DNA of 64,000 bases, from contig CM040429.1 of assembly GCA_022702705.1 (NCBI GenBank), forward strand, positions 108,291,943-108,355,942, read 5' to 3'. Shown here piece by piece: positions 24,181 through 34,229 of the stretch. The notes under the pieces are model-generated. The model had not been told where the DNA came from and did no database searches. It was given only the letters and a program-made list of their open reading frames with translations. The DNA is from Papilionanthe hookeriana x Papilionanthe teres (taxonomy: Eukaryota > Streptophyta > Magnoliopsida > Asparagales > Orchidaceae). Numbering within the stretch: position 1 is the first letter of the stretch; each line of letters opens with the position of its first letter. The position numbers were made by a program, and so were the translations under genes.

Positions 24181-25225
24181 TAAGGAGGTTAATTAAGTTT
24201 AATATGTCTTTAAACTTAATTAAAGGTTTGGTTTTGGTTAATTAGGTTTAATATGTCTTTAAACCTAATTAAAATTTAATTTTTGTATTTAAACCTAATT
24301 TAAGTAAGGTTTAATTAATTAAGCTTAATTTATCTTTTAAACTTAATGAAAAGGTTTTATTTTGGTTAATTAAGTTTAATGTGTCTTTAAAGTTTATTAA
24401 AATTTAATTTTTATATTAAACATAATTTAAGTTCGGTTTAATGGGTTAATTAAGCTTAATTTGTCTTTAAACTTAATTAAAAGATTTAATTTTGGTTAAT
24501 TAGGGTTTAATGTGTCTTTAAACTTAATTAAGATTTGATTTTTATATTAAACCTAATTTTTAATGGGTTAATTAAGTTTATTATGTCTTTAAACTTAAAT
24601 AAAAAGGTTTAACTTTGATTAGTTAAGTTTAATATGTCTTTAAACTTAATTAAGATTTAATTTTTATATTAAACCTAATTTAATGAAGGTTTAATGGGTT
24701 AATTAAGTTTATTATGTCTTTAAACTTAATTAAAAAGGTTTAATTTTGATTAATTAAGTTTAATATGTCTTTAAACTTAATTAAGATTTAATTTTTATAT
24801 TAAACCTAATTTAAGTAAGGTTTAATGGGTCAATTAAGTTTATTATGTCTTTAAACTTAATTATAAAGGTTTAATTTTGATTAATTAAGTATAATATGTC
24901 TTTAAACTTAATTAAGATTTAATTTTTATATTAAACCTAATTTAAGTAAGGTTTAATGGGTTAATTAAGTTTATTATGTCTTTAAACTTAATTAAAATGG
25001 TTTAAATTTGATTAATTAGGTTTAATTTGTTTTTAAACTTAATTAAGATTTAATTTTTATATTAAACCTAATTTAAGTAAGGTTTAATGGGTTAATTAAG
25101 CTTAATTTGTCTTTAAACTTAATTAAAAAGGTTTAATTTTGATTAATTAAGTTTAATATGTTTTTAAACTTAATTAAGATTTAATTTTTATATTAAACCT
25201 AATTTAAGTAAGGTTTAATGGGTTT
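24180..25225. repeat. Tandem array D (left LTR), about 130-bp unit, about 8 units
   Basis: Units carry two long palindromes with arms TTAATTAAGTTTA(A) and complement around 'tatgtct'-type loops, and a third with arms ATTAAACCT/AGGTTTAAT. The counterpart is 44215..45385. Confidence 0.88.
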
Positions 25226-25229
25226 AAAT

Positions 25230-27400
25230 GTTATTTTAAATTTAGTTAAGTCCAATTTGGTCATTTTTGACATAAGTGATGTTTATCATTAGTCTATCAT
25301 AGACTAGAACCATTTTCAAACTTTGATTGTGAATGAAAATAGGTTAAATTTATAAAGGGTTATTTTTAGGATTAAAATTTTTTAATTAATAAAGAATTTT
25401 AACCCTAAATTTCAAAATACCATTCAAAATGATTTCTATGACTTAGAAATAATTTTCTTAGGGTTATTGTCTGTTGCCCTATCATTTCTAGTCATTTGCA
25501 TTTTTATTTTTCTTAATTTTGAATTTTTATAATTATTATTTGAAATAATTACAAAGAAACTTGTAAATTAAAGAAAAGTGTCTTAGACATGTTTTCTGTC
25601 CTTGGAAAAATTATGGAAGGTTCCTAAGAACATAAAGAGAAATGCCTCAAAGTTTCATAATTTTTTGATTTATAAATAATTTTTAATAATTAAAATACTC
25701 CAGAGAGTATTTAATTAATTAAAAATTAAATACTGAGAATTAAAAATTAAATACTGAGAAGAAAATTATGATTTTGGTCTCATAATTTTCTCCTCTTCAA
25801 GAGCTTTCCAGATGTATTTTTATCATATTTTTGTGACCTCTAAATAGAAAGATATTGATTTTTGAAGTTTTTAAGGTTTTATGGAATTTTTATAATTTCC
25901 CGCCGCCAGACTCATCGCCGTTCGACTCGTGTCCTCGTACGCGTCGAACGAGCGGGAGGATCCGCTGCGGGGATCCGAACACTGGACACCGCGAGGGAGA
26001 GATCAGCGCCGTCCGTTCCTAAAACGCTGGATCAGACGGCGGAGAAAATTCGGCCAAAAATCCGAAAATTCTCGAACCATTAAACTTCAAACATCAATTT
26101 CTCACTCATTTCTTGATGAAATTGAGTGATTTTTTTTTTAAAATGATCATTTGGATGAGAAGTATCTATCCATACGGTGATGATACACTTCTGAGCTAGT
26201 ATAACACATGATATATCGAAAATACGATTTATTTTGTAAAGAAAAATTTCATACCTTTGCCACAAGCAAATCAAGCTAGATCAGATCTTATGGTTGCCTT
26301 CTAGGACTCCAATGGAAGGTTATTGCTGCAGCAATTTGATCCAGAAGTCGGGCTTAGGGAGGAATTTTGAAGAAGTACCTAATTTGGGGCTGTTTTTGAA
26401 ATTCGATCAAATTGGCTCAAATAGGCTCAAACACTGGCTTGGATTTGATCCTAAAAGATTGCTGAGACTCTTAGGAAGAGTTTTTATGTTGGGAGCAGGT
26501 GGATTTGGGCAGCCTATAGTTCTCCCTAAATTTTTTTCTTCTCCTTTGCTAGGCTCGGTTTGGGCTTCTTTTATAGCCAATGGGAGGCCATGACTGAGTT
26601 TTGGTTGATCTAGGGGAGTAGTTAACTCCTCTATTAGTTCATTGGAGGGAAAATTCGGCCGAGGATAGACATTGATGCTTCTCCCTAAGTTTTCCATGAT
26701 GAAACTCATTGCTTTGGCTCTCCCACATTGGCTCATGCAAGAGGTGTTTTGTGAGTTGTCCTTACACCTCCTAATGAGCTTACACATCATCTCTTAAGCT
26801 TCTCAAATGGTGACACACAAGCTCATCATTCATCATTGTTTCTAACCATGGTAGGGGGGGGGGGTTCATGCATGGTTTTCCTTCCATTGGGTGGCTTGGG
26901 AGGTGGGAGGTGAGGCCTCATGTTGGCCGGCCACCTCATGGCTAAATGAAGCCTAGGGTGAAGGAGGAAGAGACACCTCACCCTATGCATCATGATGGGT
27001 GTTAACCCATGGCTAAATTAGTTTAAAATGGGCTTAATTATGTGTTAATTAAGCCTTAAGATGGGTTTAGCCTAACTAATAATGAGGAGGCTATGTGTCA
27101 TTTCATTTCTTTTTTAATTTTCATTTTAAAATTGTTGGAAAATGTTTTATTAATCAATTTATTAATTGAAAATAATTTCAATTTAATTAATTGATTAATT
27201 TTATTATTTTTTTCATTTTATGATTTTAATTTAATTTTTATTTTAATAAATTATGTCATTTAATTAAAATGTTGAAAATTAAATCATAAATCATTTTAAT
27301 TAATCAAAATAATTTTGAAATTAATTATTTGATTAATTTTGTTGTTTTTATTTCATTTTTATCTATTTTAATCAAAATAGATAGGTGTTGACCAATTTTG
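25230..27400 (-). promoter_or_regulatory. Unique block of left LTR with predicted promoter
   Basis: Non-repetitive and closely matched by 45390..47515. In element orientation it contains TATAAAAG (26568..26575 on the + coordinate), an AAAG|GTATGA donor-like site at 26255/26254, and an AATAAA at 26228..26233. Short open frames conserved between both LTRs (25862..26083 and 26294..26593 on +) are explained by LTR identity and have no recognised domain. Confidence 0.5.
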
Positions 27401-29055
27401 ACCTGGTTGACCTAAGTCGACCTAAATTGATCAATTTAATTTAAGATGTCCAAGTACTTGTGATTTTGTCATTGTGGGGTTTTAAATGTGTCATCAGGTG
27501 AAAGGGTTGACTTATGGGTCAACAGGATCGGTCATTGGGTCTGGTTTGACCATTTCGACCCATCGTTGACTTTTTAGGTCATAAGGTTGACTCGTGGGTC
27601 AGCAGTGGTTGAGTCACTAGGTCTGGTTTGACCAATTTGACCAAATTTGACTTTTTTGGTCATAAGGTTGCCTATGGGGTCAACAGGGTAGGTCATTAGG
27701 TCTGGTTTGACCATTTTGACTAGAGTTGACTTTTTAGGTCATAAGGTTACCTATGGGGTTAACAGGGTAGGTCATTAGGTCTGGTTTGACCAATTTGACC
27801 AAAGTTGACTTTTTAGGTCATAAGGTTGACTATGGGTGTCAACAGTGGTAGTCATTAGTCTCAGTTTGACTAATTTGACCAAAGTTGACTTTTTAGGTCG
27901 AAAGGTTGACTCATGGGGTCAATAAGGTTGAGTCATTCGGGTTTGGTTTGACCACTTTGACCAATGTTGACATTTTAGGTCATAAGGTTGACTTGCGGAT
28001 CAATAGGTTGGTCGTTAGGATCGGTTTCGACCATTTCGACCAAAGTTTACTTTTAGGTCAAAAGGTTGACTCATGAGTCAACCGGGTTGGTCATCTGGGT
28101 CAACAGGGTAGGTCGTTGGAGTCTCGGTTTGATTTGACCAAAGTTGATTTTTTAGGTCAAAAGGTTGACCTATGGGGTCAACAGGGTTGGTCACTGGGTA
28201 TGGTTTGACCATTTTGACTAATGTTGACTTTTTAGGTCATAAGGTTGACCTATGGGGTCAACAGGATTGGTCATTGGGTCTGGTTTGACCATTTTAACCA
28301 TCGTTGACTTTTTATGTCATAAGGTTGACCTGTGGGGTCAACAGGGTTGGTCATTAGTCCGGTTTGACCATTTTGACCAAAGTCGACTTTTAGGTCAAAA
28401 GGTTTACCTATGGGGTCAACTGGGGTCGGTCAGCTGGGTCCGGTTCGACCATTTGACCGATGTTGACTTTTGAGTCAAAAGGGTGATCTATGGGGTCGAA
28501 CGGGGTTGGTCATTGGGTCCAGTATGACCATTTTAACCAAAGTTGACTTTTTAGTCATAGGTCGATCTATGGGGTCAACAGGGTTGGTCATTAGGTCTGG
28601 TTTGACCATTTTGACCAATGTTGACTTTTTAGGTCAAAAGGGTGACCTATGGGGTCAACAGGGTTGGTCATTGGGTCTGGTATGACCATTTTAACCAAAG
28701 TTGACTTTTTAGGTCGTAAGGTTGACCTATAGGGTCAACAGGGTTGGTCATTGGGTCTGGTATGATCATTTTAACCAAAGTTGACTTTTTAGGTCATAAG
28801 GTTGATTTATAGGGTCAACAGGGTAGGTCATTAGGTCTGGTTTGACCAATTTGACCAAAGTTGACTTTTTAGGTCATAAGGTTGACCTATGGGGTCAACA
28901 GGGTTGGTCACTGGGTTTGGTTTGACCATTTTGACCAATGTTGACTTTTTAGGTCATAAGGTTGACCTGTGAGGTCAACGAGGTTGGTCATTTGGTCTGG
29001 TTTGACCATTTTGACCAATGTTGACTTTTTAGGTCATAAGGGTATTGACTCATTG
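27400..29055. repeat. Tandem array E (left LTR), 80-bp unit, about 20 units, W-box rich
   Basis: The consensus unit contains GTTGACC/tatgg/GGTCAAC (7-bp hairpin), then TTTGACC, TTTTGACC and GTTGACT, giving about five TTGAC cores per unit in both orientations. It sits at the outer end of U3, about 0.8 kb upstream of the TATA box. The counterpart is 47515..50015, which is longer. Confidence 0.9.
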
Positions 29056-29071
29056 TAAAATGAGGTCAACA

Positions 29072-29079
29072 AAAGGGCC
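29072..29079 (-). other. Candidate polypurine tract of the Tat element
   Basis: On the minus strand the 3' LTR is preceded by TTGGGGGCCCTTT. Only the G run (complement of 29079..29083) is purine-like, so the tract is weak or mutated. Position is as expected for plus-strand priming. Confidence 0.35.
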
Positions 29080-29123
29080 CCCAATATGTGTAGAATACTA
29101 TATAAGTATTCTGCACATATTGG
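29080..29123. repeat. 44-bp inverted repeat beside the 3' LTR
   Basis: Arm CCAATATGTGTAGAATACTA pairs with the complement of AAGTATTCTGCACATATTGG (18 of 20 positions) across a short loop. It overlaps the expected polypurine tract. Confidence 0.75.
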
Positions 29124-29254
29124 CATTGACCGAAGTGGTCTAAGAGATGTCTCATAATGGTCAGGAAAGGAGGGGATATCATATCACTCCCGGAGGATGT
29201 CAGATGTCTTTTATGTCGGTTCTAAGAAGAGATTTTCTTCTTGTATTTGAAAAG

Positions 29255-30931
29255 AGATTTATTGGGAGGGAAAATGGATGTCATATTTTATTTCTCAAAA
29301 TGTCGACGTCAATATTTTGCTAAAGGAATGTCGTGATTTCCGTGTCAGGAAAGGACGTATATCCTATAACAGGAGGGAGAAAATAGAAGTCATATTTCAT
29401 TTCTCAAAATGTCAGTGTCGATATTTTGCTAAAGGAATGTCGTGATTTCTGTGTCTGGAAAGGACGTATATCCCATAACATGAGGGAGAAAATGGATGTC
29501 ATTTTCCATTTCTCAAAATGTCAATTTCGATATTTTGCTAAAGGAATTTCGTGATTTCCGTGTCAGGAAAGGACGTATATCCTATAACAGGAGGGAGAAA
29601 ATGGATGTCATTTTCCATTTCTCAAAATGTAAATGTCGATATTTGGTTAGAGGAAAGTCATGACTTCCGTGTCAGGAAGGGACTTATATCCAATAACCGG
29701 AGAGAGAAAATAGATGTCATTTTCTATTTTCCAGAATGTCTGTGTTAAGATTTGGTTAAAGGAAAGCCGTGATTTCCGTGTTAGGAAAGGACTTATATCC
29801 AATAACCGAACAGAGAAAATAGATGTTATTTTCTATTTTCCTCAAAATGTCGATGTCAAAATTTGGTCAGAGGAAAGCCGTGATTTCCACATCAGGAAAG
29901 GACTTATATCCAATAACCAAAGAGAGAAAATAGATGTCATATTTCATTTCTCAAAATGTCGATGTCAAAATTTGGTTAAAGGAAAGTCGTAATTTCCGTG
30001 TCAGGAAAGAACTTATATCCAATAACCGAAGAGAGAAAATAAATGTCATTTTCTATTTTCCTCAAAATGTCGATGTCAATATTTGGTTAGAGGAAAGCCG
30101 TGATTTCCACATTAGGAAAGGACGTATATCCAACAACCGAAGAGAGAAAATAGATGTCATTTTCTATTTTCCTCAAAATGTCGATGTCAATATTTGGTTA
30201 GATGAAAGCCGTGATTTCCACATTAGGAAAGGACTTATATCCAATAACCGAAGAGGGAAAATAGATGTCATTTTCTATTGTCCTCAAAATGTCGATGTCA
30301 AGATTTGGTTAGAGGAAAGCCGTGATTTCCACATCAGAAAAGGACTTATATCCAATAACCGAAGAGAGAAAATAGATGTCATTTTCTATTTTCCTCAAAA
30401 TGTCGATGTCAAGTATCTGGCTAGAGGAAAGTCGTAATTTCCGCATCGAGAAAGGACTTATATCCAAGAACCGAAGAGAGAAAATAGATGTCATTTTCTA
30501 TTTTCCTCAAAATGTCGATGTCAAGATTCGTTAGAGGAAAACCGTGATTTCCACATCGGAAAAGGACTTATATCCCATAACCGAAGAGAGAAAATAGATG
30601 TCATTTTCATTTTCCTCAAAATGTCGATGTCAAGATTTGGTTAGAGGAAAGTCGTGATTTCCACATCGAGAAAGGACTTATATCCAATAACCGAAGAGAG
30701 AAAATAGATGTCATTTTCTATTTTCCTCAAAATGTCGATGTCAAGATTTGGTTAGAGGAAAGCCATGATTTCTACATCAGGAAAGGACTTATATCCAATA
30801 ACCGAAGAGAGAAAATAGATGTCATTTTCTATTTTCCTCAAAATGTCGATGTCAAGATTTTGTTAGAGGAAAGCCATGATTTCTACATCAGGAAAGGACT
30901 TATATCCAATAACCGAAGAGAGTGGCGAACT
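29255..30931. repeat. 111-bp tandem array in the Tat 3' untranslated region, about 15 units
   Basis: Unit landmarks: 'gagagaaaatagatgtcatt', 'cctcaaaatgtcgatgtcaa', 'ggaaaggacttatatccaat'. The unit is 37 codons long, so forward-strand frames stay open across units (29551..29748, 29714..29992, 29934..30437), giving a repeated 37-residue string with RKGLISNNRREKIDVIFYFP. The first few units (29255..29640) are more divergent. Tat elements are known for variable tandem repeats between integrase and the 3' LTR. No evidence that the antisense frame is expressed. Confidence 0.9.
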
Positions 30932-31860
30932 CACTAATATTTTTGGTGGGAATATCCGCTGGGGTTTTGACCTATATAGGTCGAAAGCTAATTCTCATGT
31001 TTGATTATCATAAATTATTCATTTTGTCATTTATTGATTTCGGGACTCCGTCGACATATCACGTATAATCGGGATATATTTTTTCTTTAACACTTCTTTT
31101 TATTTCCATAAAAAGTCACCAGTACATATTTATTGCAAACAAAAGCTTACAGTACATACATATGTACATATCATATAGCATACTGCAATAAACTACTGAT
31201 ATTTTACATGTCAACAGCTACCGATATGTCACATATCGACAACTATAGATATATTATATGTCAAGAGTTCTTCATATCATGTCATAGATTTGGAGATTGT
31301 CAGATTGTCCATAAACGTCCTACACTCCAAAACATCATTCGTCAAACATGTTTCAGGTGTTCAAACATTTATGGGATCACAACAGTTCCAAAGGCTTTAA
31401 TCCTTCGAGCTCTGGTATTGGTTGATATCCGTCTGGTCGTTTGTCGTGTTTCATTCGTCGCAAGGTGATGGAGATTCGTGGCTTGTTAACACCGGGTATG
31501 CGATGTTTTACAAAATTCGCACCGTTCCTCGAAACGAAGAACCGATCCTCGAGTTAAAAGGACGCGTCATGTCCCTTCAAATTCTCCGGGTCCCAAGATT
31601 TGTATCTCTCTTCCGAATATAACGGAGCAACGATTCATTAAAGACAAGAGTACAAAATGGTCTTTCAAAATCATGACCGTCGATGCGAGGAGGGATACAA
31701 TCCCCTTTATCATACATATTAATGATGCAACGTATCGGAAACACAATCCGCAGTATGATTCCCCAAGTAACAAGTCGTCCGATAATTTGGATTATCACAA
31801 CGGTAAAGGGTCGACTTGTTCATGTCGTAGAATCCCGTGAAGATTTCCTTCTCTCGTCTC
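30932..31860 (-). other. Tat region between 3' tandem array and ORF3
   Basis: Minus-strand frame 31577..31798 (VIIQIIGRLVTWGIILRIVF...) lies directly after the ORF3 stop and may be a frame-shifted continuation. Around 31130..31300 there are short repeats of atatgtc-type motifs. Otherwise no domain seen. Confidence 0.35.
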
Positions 31861-32649
31861 TTACATAGTTATAGCAACATCCATATTGTAGGGTTTGTCT
31901 ACCCTTGCCACGAATCCATTTATTAGGTTCAGAATAGGTTCTCCTTTGAAGGAGTCCAGCCCTACCCTGATTTTGGTAAACAATTTAAGACCATCCAGAA
32001 TATTTATTGTCCTTTTATTCATGTGTTTGTATTGTTCAAAAGTACTCCACTCGATAGCGCGAATTCGTCGCACCTCTTCCCTTGAGTGACTTTTTTCATC
32101 AATCTTTTTATCTGACACCTTCAGATTTTGAGCAGGTGAGGTGATAACTGCTTTTCCATTTTCATTTTTCTTTGCGGGGTCGAGATCTGTCATTTCTGAG
32201 GCAGAGTTTATTTCCTTAAATGGAGTGTTAATAGTTCGTGATTTTAACTGACTCATATCTTCTATGTCTTGTTTCTCTTGTAATTGTTTTTGTCGTTTTA
32301 GTCGTTTATTGCGATTTCGACTTTGCGATCTGGTGAATCCTGTCGTCGGATTTTTGGTTCCTAACGTTGATGCTCCTTGTACCGGGGCAGTCATGAATTC
32401 TATTTCATCTGAAGTATCACTGATTGTAAAATCAAATTCTTGGGGTTGCTGAAGTTTGAATTTTATCAGAGGCGTCTGAAGATCAACTTCACTGTGATTT
32501 ACCAAATAAAGCAACGACCCATGATATATGGACTCAATTTGCGACAGATCAAAATCAAAGTGAATTCTGGTCCCCGCGTCTATATGTCGACGGTCCAAGG
32601 CAAAAGTCATATTATTTCGGAATGAGAAAAATAATCTGTCTTCAGGCAT
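31861..32649 (-). CDS. Extra ORF downstream of integrase in the Tat element (ORF3), function unknown
   Basis: 262 residues from ATG at 32649, uninterrupted although gag and pol are broken. The N-terminal half is mixed (MPEDRLFFSFRNNMTFALD, HFDFDLSQIESIYHGSLLYL, VDLQTPLIKFKLQQPQEFDF). The middle is basic and probably disordered (SQSRNRNKRLKRQKQLQEKQ), then Lys/Asp-rich, with a C-terminal stretch RRIRAIEWSTFEQYKHMNKR and GLKLFTKIRVGLDS. I see no signal peptide, membrane segment, zinc finger or catalytic motif, so it is not an obvious envelope-like protein. The position matches env-like third ORFs of some plant gypsy elements, but ordinary Tat elements are not known to me to carry this protein. 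A splice-acceptor-like TTGATATTTTCAG ends six bases before the ATG, suggesting (inference) expression from a spliced mRNA. It may be captured host sequence. Confidence 0.5.
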   Translation of the reverse strand: MPEDRLFFSFRNNMTFALDRRHIDAGTRIHFDFDLSQIESIYHGSLLYLVNHSEVDLQTPLIKFKLQQPQEFDFTISDTSDEIEFMTAPVQGASTLGTKNPTTGFTRSQSRNRNKRLKRQKQLQEKQDIEDMSQLKSRTINTPFKEINSASEMTDLDPAKKNENGKAVITSPAQNLKVSDKKIDEKSHSREEVRRIRAIEWSTFEQYKHMNKRTINILDGLKLFTKIRVGLDSFKGEPILNLINGFVARVDKPYNMDVAITM

Positions 32650-32798
32650 TTTTTCTGAAAATATCAAGACATAATATCATTTTATATTTTCAAATGTTTG
32701 TTTAACAAATGAAAGAGATGTCACAAAACATCAAAGATGATTTTTGAAAGGAGAATTTATTGTCCCAGTTTATAAATAAGTCTTTATTCATTTTTTTT

Positions 32799-33960
32799 TT
32801 ATGTCGCGTAGTATTTCTTTAGAAAACGCCTATTGATTGGAGGTAGGATTCTTTCTCCTTGACAATCCACCAATTGGTAGGATCCTCCGGAAAATATCTT
32901 TTCAATTACATATGGACCTTCCCATCTCGGTTCGAATTTGCCACCTATCTTTCGATGAGCTAGTATAGGTCTTCGAAGAACTAAAACTAATTCACCGATT
33001 CGAAAGGTTCTAGGGCGAACTAGTTTGTCGTGAGCTCGTATCATTTTTGCTTGATACAATTCAAGATTTTGTTGGGCTTGCAGATGTTTGTCCTCTAAAT
33101 TTTCAAGTTCTTCAAGTCACAACTTGACATTTTCTTCTTCAGTTATTTTATCTGTTATTGCGATTCTGAGAGAAGGAATTTGGACTTCCAGAGGCAAAAT
33201 GGCTTCAGAACCATATACCAAATCAAATGGTGTAGACCGTGTTGGAGTTCGGTATGTAGTTCTATAAGCCCATAAAGCTTCTATTAGTCGTTCATGCCAC
33301 TGTCTCGGGCTATTACTTAATGTCTTTTTCAAGATTTGAACCAACGTTTTATCGAAAGCTTCGGTTAATCCATCGGCCTTAGTGGTAATAGATTGTGGAA
33401 TATCTCCAATCAATCCCATGTCTCTCGGATAAAGTTATTCATTTTTGTGTTTTTGAAGGCCAATCCATTGTCTGATATGACTCTTCGAGGAATCCCAAAT
33501 CTATAGACGATATGTGTTTTAAAGAAGTGGAGAACTTGTTCTGCCTTGACTTCTCGAAGGGGTATTGCTTCTGCCCATTTAAAAAATAGTCGATAGCTGC
33601 TGAATAAATTTATGGCCCTTGGAGGATGGAGGATCTATAGGGCCCACTATGTCGGTACCCCAACATTCAAATGGCCATGATGCAATAGTCAGGTGTAGGA
33701 CATTTGGAGGTCGATGTAAAACTACTCCATGTATTTGACATCGATGACATTTCTTTGCAAAGTCAAGACAATCGGTCATCATTGTTGCCAATAATAACCC
33801 ATTCTTTTTATTTTCATTTTCATTTTGGGCCCAGATTGATGTGCACCACATAAACATGAATGAACTTCTTTAACAATCTCTCGAGCTTCAATTTGGTTTA
33901 AACATCTCAACCACATTTGATCAAAAGATCGTTTATAAAGGACGTCATTTATTAGAGAAT
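32799..33960 (-). pseudogene. Tat integrase, broken
   Basis: Segments in order on the minus strand. 33579..33857 has the end of the zinc-binding domain (CLDFAKKCHRCQIHG) and the first catalytic block SWPFECWGTDIVGPIDPP, with the first Asp kept. 33117..33419 is the catalytic core C-terminus (SPRQWHERLIEALWAYRTTY, TPFDLVYGSEAILPLEVQIP). 32799..33059 is the C-terminal DNA-binding domain (RTFRIGELVLVLRR, KFEPRWEGPYVIEKIFSGGS, ending NRRFLKKYYAT). The frames are separated by stops and frameshifts, so no full protein can be made. No chromodomain is present, as expected of Tat. Confidence 0.92.
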
Positions 33961-34229
33961 ATGATAATGCTCTTTGTTTAAATTGGTTGGCAATAGAACT
34001 ATTTTCATGTAATTTTCCGATTAGTAAATATTAGATGATTGGTTGTCGCCAATCATCCTTCTCGTCGCTTATTGCCATTGTCATATTTTCATCGATTTTA
34101 TGTAAATTATCCATGTCAATTTGAGAAAGAACTTGTCGTCCTTTTATAGAAATCAATATGTCATCTTCTTCTGGACATGCAAATTCCTTTGCAAGTTTTG
34201 TCAGACATCCGCTAGAGAGTTATCTCGTC

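Larger units (their letters stand above)
19221..29071 (-). repeat. Tat 3' LTR, 9,851 bp
   Basis: In element orientation it runs 29071 to 19221. U3 (29071 to about 26540) holds W-box array E and a TATA box at 26568..26575. R and U5 hold arrays D, C, B and A and a unique end. About 230 bp at 19221..19450 have no counterpart in the 5' LTR. Confidence 0.88.

Noticed and set aside
25862..26593. Forward frames conserved between both LTRs (73 and 99 to 104 residues)
   Set aside because: Conservation is explained by LTR duplication; they are antisense to the element and carry no recognised domain.
28252..28685. Repeat-encoded frames in array E
   Set aside because: They are by-products of the 80-bp tandem repeat and break whenever unit length varies.
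19221..29071. CRISPR-like or centromeric satellite interpretation of the arrays
   Set aside because: The arrays are ordered identically in two copies bounded by LTR ends and target duplications; units are contiguous without spacers. They belong to LTRs.
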